A stretch of 64,000 nucleotides of DNA from DYQY01 sp964643725. GTDB taxonomy: Bacteria > Margulisbacteria > Riflemargulisbacteria > GWF2-35-9 > DYQY01. Below, one piece after another: positions 28,025 to 35,313 of this stretch (position 1 is the first letter of the stretch; the number at the start of each line of letters is the position of its first letter). Made by a program: the position numbers and the translations under genes. The stretch is from contig CAZXTL010000001.1 in NCBI GenBank assembly GCA_964643725.1, forward strand, positions 124,001 to 188,000. Reading direction: 5' to 3'. Under the pieces are notes generated by a model. It was not told the origin of the DNA. It did not search any database and saw only the letters and a program-made list of their open reading frames with translations.

Positions 28025-28880
28025 TACTTAGCTTAATTCCTGATTTATAGCTTCCGTTAACATCCTGAGAACGTTCAAATCCCATTTCAAAATTGACATA
28101 AGCATTATCTACCATACTTAGGAAAATTCCACCAAAGAATCCCATAAGATACATGGCTTCTTCAGAGCTTAACTTTTTTTCATTTCCATCGTTATTCATA
28201 ATTAGTAGACCAATAGATCCTATAGCTAAAGGAATGCCAAGTAATGCTGCGCTTCCTTCTGCTCCAATCATGGCTTGCGAAATAGTAGCATCTTCCTTAA
28301 TAGAGCCTGAACCTTTGTCTACTAATCTTTTCCCAACACCAAGTGCAAAGTAGCTGTTCATATGTCTATCTAGAATTATATAGTTGCCTAATTGAATAAT
28401 AGGTCTAACCATATAGCTTTCATAAATACTGCCAGGTGAGCTGTCTGCCCATCCCATAAACTGTAAGCCGATGTTGCCTAGCGGGAAATATTTAATGCTG
28501 ATGCCAGAAACAGAGTCTGATAAATACATGCCCATGGCAAAGTTGCCTCTGGAATCTTTTATTCTTTCTGCTTCAACTTTTTTGGAACCAATATTCGCAA
28601 TATTTGTTTTCTTTGCTTCTACAAAGTAAGAAGTGTTAATTGTTTTCATGCCGTCATCAGATATTCTAAGTGGTTCAGCATAAATAATCATGTCTCCGGA
28701 AAATATTTTAATGTAGTGTTCCCCAATTGGAAGTTCATAGTTGCTGACATTTCCTTTGCCTGCCAAAACGCCGTCAATATAGATATCTACTTTTGGGTCA
28801 TCATTTAATATGTTTACTTTTGCGCCCCACGCTAATGATAATAAGATAGAAAAGAGAGTAATCATCATTATTTTTTTCAT
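28002..28880 (-). CDS. Exported protein with PEGA-like domain and probable outer-membrane barrel
   Basis: 292 residues; signal peptide at 1-19 with an Ala-Trp-Gly-Ala cleavage region. Residues 22-80 look like a PEGA domain (VDIYIDGVLAGKG, then YELPIGEHYIKI), a surface-associated beta module. The remainder alternates short polar and hydrophobic beta strands with Gly-rich turns and ends in SGMHFYF; a terminal aromatic residue is the usual BAM signal of outer-membrane barrels. AAGGAG lies 8 bases before the ATG. It is co-transcribed with the lipoprotein that follows; the pair may form an envelope complex. Confidence 0.7.
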   Translation of the reverse strand: MKKIMMITLFSILLSLAWGAKVNILNDDPKVDIYIDGVLAGKGNVSNYELPIGEHYIKIFSGDMIIYAEPLRISDDGMKTINTSYFVEAKKTNIANIGSKKVEAERIKDSRGNFAMGMYLSDSVSGISIKYFPLGNIGLQFMGWADSSPGSIYESYMVRPIIQLGNYIILDRHMNSYFALGVGKRLVDKGSGSIKEDATISQAMIGAEGSAALLGIPLAIGSIGLLIMNNDGNEKKLSSEEAMYLMGFFGGIFLSMVDNAYVNFEMGFERSQDVNGSYKSGIKLSSGMHFYF

Positions 28881-28913
28881 TTCTTTGCTCCTTTTTATGT
28901 TAACTACGGTTTA

Positions 28914-28942
28914 ATGATATTAAAAAAACTTACTCTTTGCAA
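28914..28942 (-). promoter_or_regulatory. Sigma70-like promoter of the envelope gene pair
   Basis: On the minus strand: TTGCAA (28937-28942), 17-base spacer, TATCAT (28914-28919), about 33 bases before the start at 28880. Confidence 0.5.
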
Positions 28943-29002
28943 TCATCTTACAGTTGAATCAGAGTTTACTGTTTAATGAAATATGAGATATACTTTTTTA
29001 TT

Positions 29003-29545
29003 ATGTTAATAAAAAAATGGAAAATATTAGTTGTTTTGCTGTTAATGGTTTGTGCTTTTTTATTAACGTCTTGCGTTGAGATAAAGCCATTAGAAGTAAG
29101 TCTTGCAAAAGAAAGAATAAAGTCAGTTACTTATGAGAAGGCCACCATAGAGGTTGATTTAAATATTAAAAATCCTAATGTTATTGGTATTGACGAAGCC
29201 ATAGTTGAGTATGGTGTAAACGTAGGAGATGTTGAGGTTTTCAATATGAAAAATGTTAAGATATCTATACCTGGCAGTTCTACTAAAACAAACATTCTTC
29301 CTGTAGATATTTATTACGGAAAGATATTTAAGACAGTAGCAAAAATGAATGAGTTTATTTCTGCTGGCAATAAAACAGTTCCTTATAAAGTAAAAGGAGC
29401 CATTGGTTTGAATGTAGTAGGATTTCCTGTTGTTGTTCCGTTTGAGTCAGAAGGTCAAGTTCCATTGCCTGATTTACAGCAAGAAAGACTTAATTTAGAA
29501 AATCAACTCAATAAAATTAAGGATAGTTTTAAAATAAGTTTTTAA
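29003..29545 (+). CDS. LEA14/WHy-domain lipoprotein
   Basis: 180 residues from the ATG at 29003; an in-frame ATG at 28976 adds nine residues to the signal, and neither has a clear ribosome binding site. 29003 gives the more usual signal: basic MLIKKWK, hydrophobic stretch, lipobox LTSC with lipidated Cys at 24. The mature protein has the WHy/LEA14 beta-sandwich pattern: a YEKATIEVDLNIKNPNVIGI strand pair near 40-60, an IPGSSTKT turn and a final VPFESEGQVPLP strand. Family members are linked to desiccation or stress, but the bacterial role is unclear. It is divergent from the PEGA gene and ends in a short predicted coil (LNLENQLNKIK-like). Confidence 0.8.
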   Translation: MLIKKWKILVVLLLMVCAFLLTSCVEIKPLEVSLAKERIKSVTYEKATIEVDLNIKNPNVIGIDEAIVEYGVNVGDVEVFNMKNVKISIPGSSTKTNILPVDIYYGKIFKTVAKMNEFISAGNKTVPYKVKGAIGLNVVGFPVVVPFESEGQVPLPDLQQERLNLENQLNKIKDSFKISF

Positions 29546-29671
29546 CATTATTTTCACTAAAAAGGCAATTCCCGTAAAATCGTCTTTTTCGCGTGCATGT
29601 TTCTAGCTATTTAATGATTTATCGAGTAAAATATTCAAGTAAATTAAAAAAACATCATTAAGGAGCCAAGA

Positions 29672-31747
29672 ATGTCCCAAATAATGAAAAGATTCGGTGA
29701 ATTGGTTTTCACACAAGAAGTTATGAGAAATAGATTAAGCGAAACAGTCTATAGTCAGCTGATAAATACTATTGTTAAAGGCGATATGCTTGAAAAGGAA
29801 ATTGCCGGTGAAGTAGCACACAGCATGAAGGAGTGGGCTATAGAAAATGGAGCTACTCATTATACTCACTGGTTTCAACCTCTTAGAGGAGGAACAGCTG
29901 AAAAGCATAATTCTTTCATTAGTTATGATGAAGAGGGTGTTCTAATTGAAAGACTTTCTGCAATCCAGTTGATTCAGTCAGAACCTGATGCGTCTTCCTT
30001 TCCAAGTGGAGGGATGCGCTCAACATTTGAGGCTAGAGGCTACTCAGCTTGGGATCCAACATCTCCTGTTTTTTTAATAGAAGCTAAAGATACTAAGACC
30101 TTAGTTATTCCATCGGTTTTTCTTTCTTGGACCGGTGATGTTCTAGACCAAAAAACAGGACTGCTTAGAAGCAAAAAAGCTTTAAATAATGTTGGGATAA
30201 AATTGCAGAAACTTTTAGGGAACAGAAATGCTAAAAGGATTAATGTTTGGCTTGGGATAGAACAGGAGTATTTTTTAGTAGATAAAGAACTTTATGAAAC
30301 AAGAGCTGACTTGCAGATATGTAAACAAACTTTGTTTGGGAAACCTGCTGCTAGGAATCAACAACTGAAGGACCATTATTTTGGCACCATTAAGAAAAGA
30401 GTGCTAATTTTTATGGAGGATTTTGACAGAGAACTGTATAGAAGAGGTATTCCTGCTAAAACAAGACATAATGAAGTATCGCCAAATCAGTTTGAAATAG
30501 CGCCACTTTATGAAGAACAAAATCTAGCGATAGACCATAACCTTCAGGTAATGGATATTATTGAGGAAGTCGCTGAAAGGCATGGACTTGTAGCTCTTTT
30601 ACAGGAGAAACCATATAGAGGAGTGAACGGTTCAGGAAAGCACGTGAATTGGTCTATAGGAGACAATACCGGCGCTAATTATTTAGAGCCATCAGCCTCA
30701 CCTTTAAGGAATATTACATTATTAATGACAGTTGTCTCAATGATGATTGGCGTTAAGAAATATGCTAATTTTCTAAATGCATTAGTATTAGATGCGGGTA
30801 ATGAAAAAAGGCTTGGAGGGACAGAAGCTCCTCCGAATATTATGTCTGTTTATTTAGGAGAATATCTTTCCTCTTTGCTGGAGGAAATAGAGAAGTTGAG
30901 CAAGGTTACTGAGAAGAAGATGGCTGAGATAAGTTTAGGCATACGTCAGCTTCCTTCTGTGGAGAAGGATAGTTCGGATAGGAATAGAACAGCTCCGATG
31001 GCTTTTACGGGTAATAAGTTTGAGTTTAGGTCTGTAGGTTCTTCTCAGAATTGTTCAGAAGTTGTTACTTTGCTGAATTTAATAATTACAGAAGGTTATG
31101 AAAGAATTTATGAGAAGATTGTAAAAATGAACGGCGAACCAAAGGCAAATGCTTTGTTAGTTGTTAAAGAAATGATAAAAGAAACAAAAGAGATTCATTT
31201 CGAGGGTAATTGTTACTCTGTTGAATGGAAAGATGAAGCTAAGAAACGTGGGTTAATAAATTTCCAGAATACTCCAGAAGCTTTAGAAGGCATGATTAGT
31301 AAAGATGTTTTAGATTTGTATAAGACATTTGAAGTGCTATCAGAAAAAGAGTTATTAGCCAGACAGAATATTCGTTTTAAGCAGTATGTAAGGACAAAAC
31401 AAATTGAATTACAGTCTGCTTGTGAGATGGCAAAGACTGAAGTAATGCCAGCTATATTAAAACAATTAGCTCTGTTAATATCAGCCAGTACAGGCAAGAC
31501 AGGACTGATTTCTGAGCAAATTAAGGAATTAGAGGAATTGTTTAAGAATATAAATGATTCTGTTGAACAGATTAATAAGAAGATAACCTGTCATTGCATG
31601 AATGAGCTTCAGGAGCAAGCAAGAGCCTACTGCCAATGTGGTGAAGATTTGGAAAAACTTAGAGAATTTGTGGATGTTGCAGAAGATATTATTTCTAGAG
31701 AATATTGGCCATTTGCAACGTATCAGCAATTATTCAGAAGATTATAG
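29672..31747 (+). CDS. glnN: Glutamine synthetase type III
   Basis: 691 residues, the length of GSIII (about 700) and far longer than GSI or GSII. It makes glutamine from glutamate, ammonia and ATP. Landmarks: the N-terminal VAHSMKEWAIENGATHYTHW-type segment near 50-70, PLRGGTAEKHNSF near 73, the GSIII Glu-rich EQEYFLVD near 198, KTRHNEVSPNQFEIAP near 263, and NGSGKHVNWSIGDN near 325. A long C-terminal extension is normal for the type. AAGGAG lies 8 bases before the ATG. It is first of a run glnN-manC-miaB. A GlnD-like protein, often linked to control of nitrogen assimilation, is at 35310. Confidence 0.95.
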   Translation: MSQIMKRFGELVFTQEVMRNRLSETVYSQLINTIVKGDMLEKEIAGEVAHSMKEWAIENGATHYTHWFQPLRGGTAEKHNSFISYDEEGVLIERLSAIQLIQSEPDASSFPSGGMRSTFEARGYSAWDPTSPVFLIEAKDTKTLVIPSVFLSWTGDVLDQKTGLLRSKKALNNVGIKLQKLLGNRNAKRINVWLGIEQEYFLVDKELYETRADLQICKQTLFGKPAARNQQLKDHYFGTIKKRVLIFMEDFDRELYRRGIPAKTRHNEVSPNQFEIAPLYEEQNLAIDHNLQVMDIIEEVAERHGLVALLQEKPYRGVNGSGKHVNWSIGDNTGANYLEPSASPLRNITLLMTVVSMMIGVKKYANFLNALVLDAGNEKRLGGTEAPPNIMSVYLGEYLSSLLEEIEKLSKVTEKKMAEISLGIRQLPSVEKDSSDRNRTAPMAFTGNKFEFRSVGSSQNCSEVVTLLNLIITEGYERIYEKIVKMNGEPKANALLVVKEMIKETKEIHFEGNCYSVEWKDEAKKRGLINFQNTPEALEGMISKDVLDLYKTFEVLSEKELLARQNIRFKQYVRTKQIELQSACEMAKTEVMPAILKQLALLISASTGKTGLISEQIKELEELFKNINDSVEQINKKITCHCMNELQEQARAYCQCGEDLEKLREFVDVAEDIISREYWPFATYQQLFRRL

Positions 31748-31757
31748 GAGAATATTT

Positions 31758-33128
31758 ATGAAATTAGTCGTTTTAGCAGGTGGTAGTGGTACGAGGCTTT
31801 GGCCCTTATCTAGGAAATTATTTCCTAAACAATTTATTCAATTATTTGAGGATAGATCGCTTTTTCAAAAAACGCTGACAAGAAATAAAATAAATAATAT
31901 TTCAGTCGTTACTAATGAACAACAGTATTTTTTGGTTATCGACCAAGCAAAAGAAGATGGTTATGAAAATCTCGAGTTTATTTTAGAACCTGTTGGTAGA
32001 AATACCGCTCCAGCAATTGCCTTGGCCTGTTTCGATGCTAAGCCTGACGAGGTGATTCTTGTAACTCCTTCAGACCATATAATAAAAAAAGAAGGCGAGT
32101 ATCTAAAATGTCTTCAGAAAGCTGAGAAATTAGCTCAGCAAGGTCATTTAGTAACATTTGGTATCGCTCCGACCTTTCCTTCAACTGGATATGGCTATAT
32201 TCAAGCAGATGGGGAGAACGTTATTAGCTTTAAAGAGAAACCAGATTTAGCTACTGCGGATAAGTATGTTAAGAGTGGTAATTATTATTGGAACAGCGGA
32301 ATGTTTGTTTTTAAAGCAGGTGTTTTTTTAGAAGAACTCAATAAATTTTCTCCTGAGATTTATAAGGCTTCTAAGAAAGCGTTTGAAAATGCAGTAACAG
32401 ATAGTTCTGGGATGCTAAGGATAAAGCACGATGACATGATGGCTATTCCTGCGAATAGTATTGACTATGCTGTTATGGAAAAGAGTAACAAGGTTAAGGT
32501 GGTTTCAGCCGATATTGGTTGGTCTGATTTGGGTAGCTATGATGAGATTGCAGAATATTTTAATGATGGTAAGAGTGAAGGAAAATATAAAGAGGATATC
32601 GCCATAGATTCTGAGAATAATTTTGTCGTTTCTACTGAAGGAAAGATAGTAAGTACAGCGGGAGTAAGTGACTTGGTTATTATAGATACTTCAGATGCAC
32701 TTTTGATTGCGAGAAAAGGGGAGACGCAAAAGGTTAAACAAATAGTAGATGAACTTCAAAAAAGAGGATCTGCGCTGATTAATGAGCATACTACTGTTCA
32801 TCGTCCTTGGGGAACTTATACAGTCCTGCTTGAACATAACAACTATAAGATAAAGAGGATAGAGGTTAAGCCAAAACACAAATTATCTTTTCAAAAGCAT
32901 GAACATCGCAACGAACATTGGGTAGTTGTTAGCGGAGAAGCTATGGTAAGTAAAGAGCAAGAAAAGCTAGTATTGTTTGAGAATCAATCTACTTATATTC
33001 CAAAAGGTGTTAGACACCGCTTGGAGAACCAAGGGGAGATACCTCTAGTTATCATAGAAGCGCAGGTAGGTAGTTATGTAGGCGAGGATGATATTATTCG
33101 ATATGAGGATGATTACAACCGCAAATGA
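31758..33128 (+). CDS. manC: Mannose-1-phosphate guanylyltransferase, cupin-fused (ManC/AlgA type)
   Basis: 456 residues from the ATG at 31758; the frame is open further upstream into glnN, but this ATG has GGAG 9 bases before it and gives the canonical start MKLVVLAGGSGTRLWPLSR. It is the nucleotide-binding pyrophosphorylase signature, with PKQF following. EKP and NSGMFVF motifs lie within the first ~340 residues. The C-terminal ~110 residues are a cupin (HRPWGTY, HEHRNEHW, PKGVRHRLENQG) typical of the bifunctional type II phosphomannose isomerase/GDP-mannose pyrophosphorylase. Product: GDP-mannose for surface glycans. It ends in a 4-base overlap with miaB. Confidence 0.95.
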   Translation: MKLVVLAGGSGTRLWPLSRKLFPKQFIQLFEDRSLFQKTLTRNKINNISVVTNEQQYFLVIDQAKEDGYENLEFILEPVGRNTAPAIALACFDAKPDEVILVTPSDHIIKKEGEYLKCLQKAEKLAQQGHLVTFGIAPTFPSTGYGYIQADGENVISFKEKPDLATADKYVKSGNYYWNSGMFVFKAGVFLEELNKFSPEIYKASKKAFENAVTDSSGMLRIKHDDMMAIPANSIDYAVMEKSNKVKVVSADIGWSDLGSYDEIAEYFNDGKSEGKYKEDIAIDSENNFVVSTEGKIVSTAGVSDLVIIDTSDALLIARKGETQKVKQIVDELQKRGSALINEHTTVHRPWGTYTVLLEHNNYKIKRIEVKPKHKLSFQKHEHRNEHWVVVSGEAMVSKEQEKLVLFENQSTYIPKGVRHRLENQGEIPLVIIEAQVGSYVGEDDIIRYEDDYNRK

Positions 33129-34264
33129 TGCCTAAAGGGCTTACTTTTTATATCTTTACTTTTGGATGTCAAATGAATAAGAGCGACTCGGAAATACTTT
33201 CTGGGTCACTGTTATCAGCTGGATATATTGCCACAGAAGATCCGAATATCGCTAATGTTTTAATCTTTAATACTTGTGCAGTTAGAGGCAATGCCGAGAA
33301 TAGAGTTTTTGCTCGGATGAAAGAGTTTAATTCCTTGAGAAAGAAGAAAAAAAGGAAACAAGTAATTGTCGTTACTGGATGTGTTCCTCAATATGAAAAA
33401 GAAGAGCTTTTAAAGAAATATCCTTTCATTGATGTTGTAATTGGAGCTAATTCCTATGAGTATCTTCCGGAGATATTAAGTGAGTGGAATAGGAGTACAG
33501 GATCAGTTATTAAAGTTGTTGATAATAAAGATGCTAAAAGTAGCATAGGTAATATCGATAGAGATAAAAGTATGGACCAGGCCTTTGTGCCAATAATGTA
33601 TGGTTGTAATAATTTTTGTACCTATTGTATTGTTCCTTATACAAGAGGTCGTGAGGTTAGTAGAACAAAAGAGGATATTTTTACTTCAATAGAGCAACTT
33701 TCAAATACGGATTATAAGAAAATTCTGCTGCTTGGTCAGAATGTTAATTCTTATGGAAGTGGACTATATGAGAATTATGATTTCGCAGATTTATTGCAAG
33801 ATATTTTAACTAAATTTTCTTGGTTAGAAAGACTTGATTTCTTAACATCTCACCCAAAAGATATTACTGATAAACTTATTAGTGTAATAGCTGAAAATGA
33901 AAAGTTAGGACGAGAAATACATTTCCCAATTCAGCATGGTGATGATCGTATTTTGAAGCTAATGAATAGAGGATATTCTGTTGCGCAGTATAAGGAAAAG
34001 GTAAATAAATTAAGGGAAAAAGTATCAGGAGTAAGGATTTCTACTGATTTGATTGTAGGCTTCCCTGGTGAAACTGAAGAAGAATTTAATAATATGGTTA
34101 ACTTAGTCAAAGAGTTAAGCTTCTATCGAGTAATTACTGCGGTATATTCGCCGAGGAAAGGCACTAAAGCTGCTGATATGACGCAGCAAGTAGAAGCATC
34201 GGTAAAGAAAAGAAGATTGAGTGAACTTAATAAGGTGGTAAAGGATTTTGCCTTTAAGGGCTAA
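33125..34264 (+). CDS. miaB: tRNA-2-methylthio-N6-isopentenyladenosine37 synthase MiaB, without TRAM domain
   Basis: 379 residues; the usual length is about 430-450. The methylthiotransferase N-terminal domain has three cluster Cys (FGCQMNK near 13, NTCAVRGNAEN near 48, TGCVPQ near 83). The radical-SAM Cys are in YGCNNFCTYCIVPYTRGRE near 160. SHPKD, FPIQHGDD and FPGETEEEF follow. The protein ends soon after the RLSELNKVV helix, where the RNA-binding TRAM domain normally begins. Only 86 bases separate its stop from prs, so the domain is not simply frameshifted. The radical-SAM centre is intact, so activity is likely. Confidence 0.9.
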   Translation: MMPKGLTFYIFTFGCQMNKSDSEILSGSLLSAGYIATEDPNIANVLIFNTCAVRGNAENRVFARMKEFNSLRKKKKRKQVIVVTGCVPQYEKEELLKKYPFIDVVIGANSYEYLPEILSEWNRSTGSVIKVVDNKDAKSSIGNIDRDKSMDQAFVPIMYGCNNFCTYCIVPYTRGREVSRTKEDIFTSIEQLSNTDYKKILLLGQNVNSYGSGLYENYDFADLLQDILTKFSWLERLDFLTSHPKDITDKLISVIAENEKLGREIHFPIQHGDDRILKLMNRGYSVAQYKEKVNKLREKVSGVRISTDLIVGFPGETEEEFNNMVNLVKELSFYRVITAVYSPRKGTKAADMTQQVEASVKKRRLSELNKVVKDFAFKG

Positions 34265-34268
34265 AACC

Positions 34269-34344
34269 TGCTCCTTGAAAAAATAGGGCAAGTATTGTTT
34301 AATTAAGCTTTCTATTAGAAGTTTATTGATTTTTGGAAGGAGCA
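34269..34344 (+). promoter_or_regulatory. Possible RNA hairpin masking the prs ribosome binding site
   Basis: TGCTCCTT at 34269-34276 is the exact complement of AAGGAGCA at 34337-34344, which contains the prs Shine-Dalgarno sequence. The pairing extends past a two-base mismatch as AAAAA/TTTTT. The loop would be about 46 bases. Confidence 0.45.
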
Positions 34345-34350
34345 ACATTA

Positions 34351-35313
34351 ATGACAAAAGATTACGGAGTTAACCTGAAGGTTTTTTGTGGCACATCACA
34401 TCCTAAATTGGGACAAGAGATATCTCAGTATTTAGGCAGTGACCTTGCAAAATTAAAGGTTTCAAAGTTTAGTTGTGGTGAGATATTTATAACAATAGAT
34501 GAAACGATTAGAGGAAGTAATGTTTTTCTAATCCAGACCTGTGGGCATAATGTTAATGAAGATTTAATGGAATTATTTATTACTATCGATGCTTGTAAAA
34601 GAGCTAGTGCTAGAAAGATTAATGTTGTTATTCCTCATTTTGGCTATGCTAGACAAGACAAGAAATCAGGCCCAAGAGAACCTATTAGTGCAAAACTTAT
34701 GGCAAATCTTATTACTGAAGCTGGTGCAGATAGAGTAATTACCATGGACCTTCATGCTGACCAAATCCAAGGTTATTTTGATATTCCTGTAGATCATTTA
34801 CAAGCGCTACCTCTTTTTGTGAAATACTTCAGTCATAAAAAGAACGTCGAAAAGGATATGGTAGTTGTTGCTCCAGACACTGGAAGAGCAAAAGCTGCAA
34901 AGAAATTTGCTGATAAGATAGGTGCAGAGCTTGCTATTCTTCATAAAACAAGACCAGAGCATAATAGAGCTGAGATTGTAAATGTTGTTGGTAATGTTGA
35001 GAATAAAACAGTACTAATTTATGATGACATGGTTGATACCGCAGGAAGTGTTACTCAAGGGATTGCTGTTCTTAGAAAACATGGCTGTAATAAAGACATG
35101 TATCTAGTTGCTACACATGCCGTATTCTCAGGTCCTGCTATAGAGCGACTTAAAGAGGCAAATTTTAAAGAAGTAGTAGTCACTAATACGATACCATTGC
35201 CGCCAGGAAAACAGTTCCCTGGGCTTGTAGTTCTTTCTACGGCTCCGCTATTTGCTGAAGCTATTCAACGGAATCATAATAACACTTCAATAAGTGAGAT
35301 TTTTGAGGACTAG
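34351..35313 (+). CDS. prs: Ribose-phosphate pyrophosphokinase Prs
   Basis: 320 residues from the ATG at 34351, with GGAAGGAG about 8 bases before; a TTG 18 bases upstream is less likely. It makes PRPP for purine, pyrimidine, His and Trp synthesis. Landmarks: FSCGEIFITIDETIRG near 28-43, the Mg/ATP-binding DLHADQIQGYFDIPVDHL near 133, PDTGRAKAA near 173 and the PRPP loop IYDDMVDTAGSV near 221. The ribosome binding site may be held in an RNA hairpin. The stop codon overlaps the stop of the facing GlnD-like gene within a CTAG. Confidence 0.97.
   Translation: MTKDYGVNLKVFCGTSHPKLGQEISQYLGSDLAKLKVSKFSCGEIFITIDETIRGSNVFLIQTCGHNVNEDLMELFITIDACKRASARKINVVIPHFGYARQDKKSGPREPISAKLMANLITEAGADRVITMDLHADQIQGYFDIPVDHLQALPLFVKYFSHKKNVEKDMVVVAPDTGRAKAAKKFADKIGAELAILHKTRPEHNRAEIVNVVGNVENKTVLIYDDMVDTAGSVTQGIAVLRKHGCNKDMYLVATHAVFSGPAIERLKEANFKEVVVTNTIPLPPGKQFPGLVVLSTAPLFAEAIQRNHNNTSISEIFED

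Noticed and set aside
29546..29671. Terminator or glutamine riboswitch before glnN
   Set aside because: AAAAAGGC and GTCTTTTT pair imperfectly around a long loop; no glutamine riboswitch core was seen.
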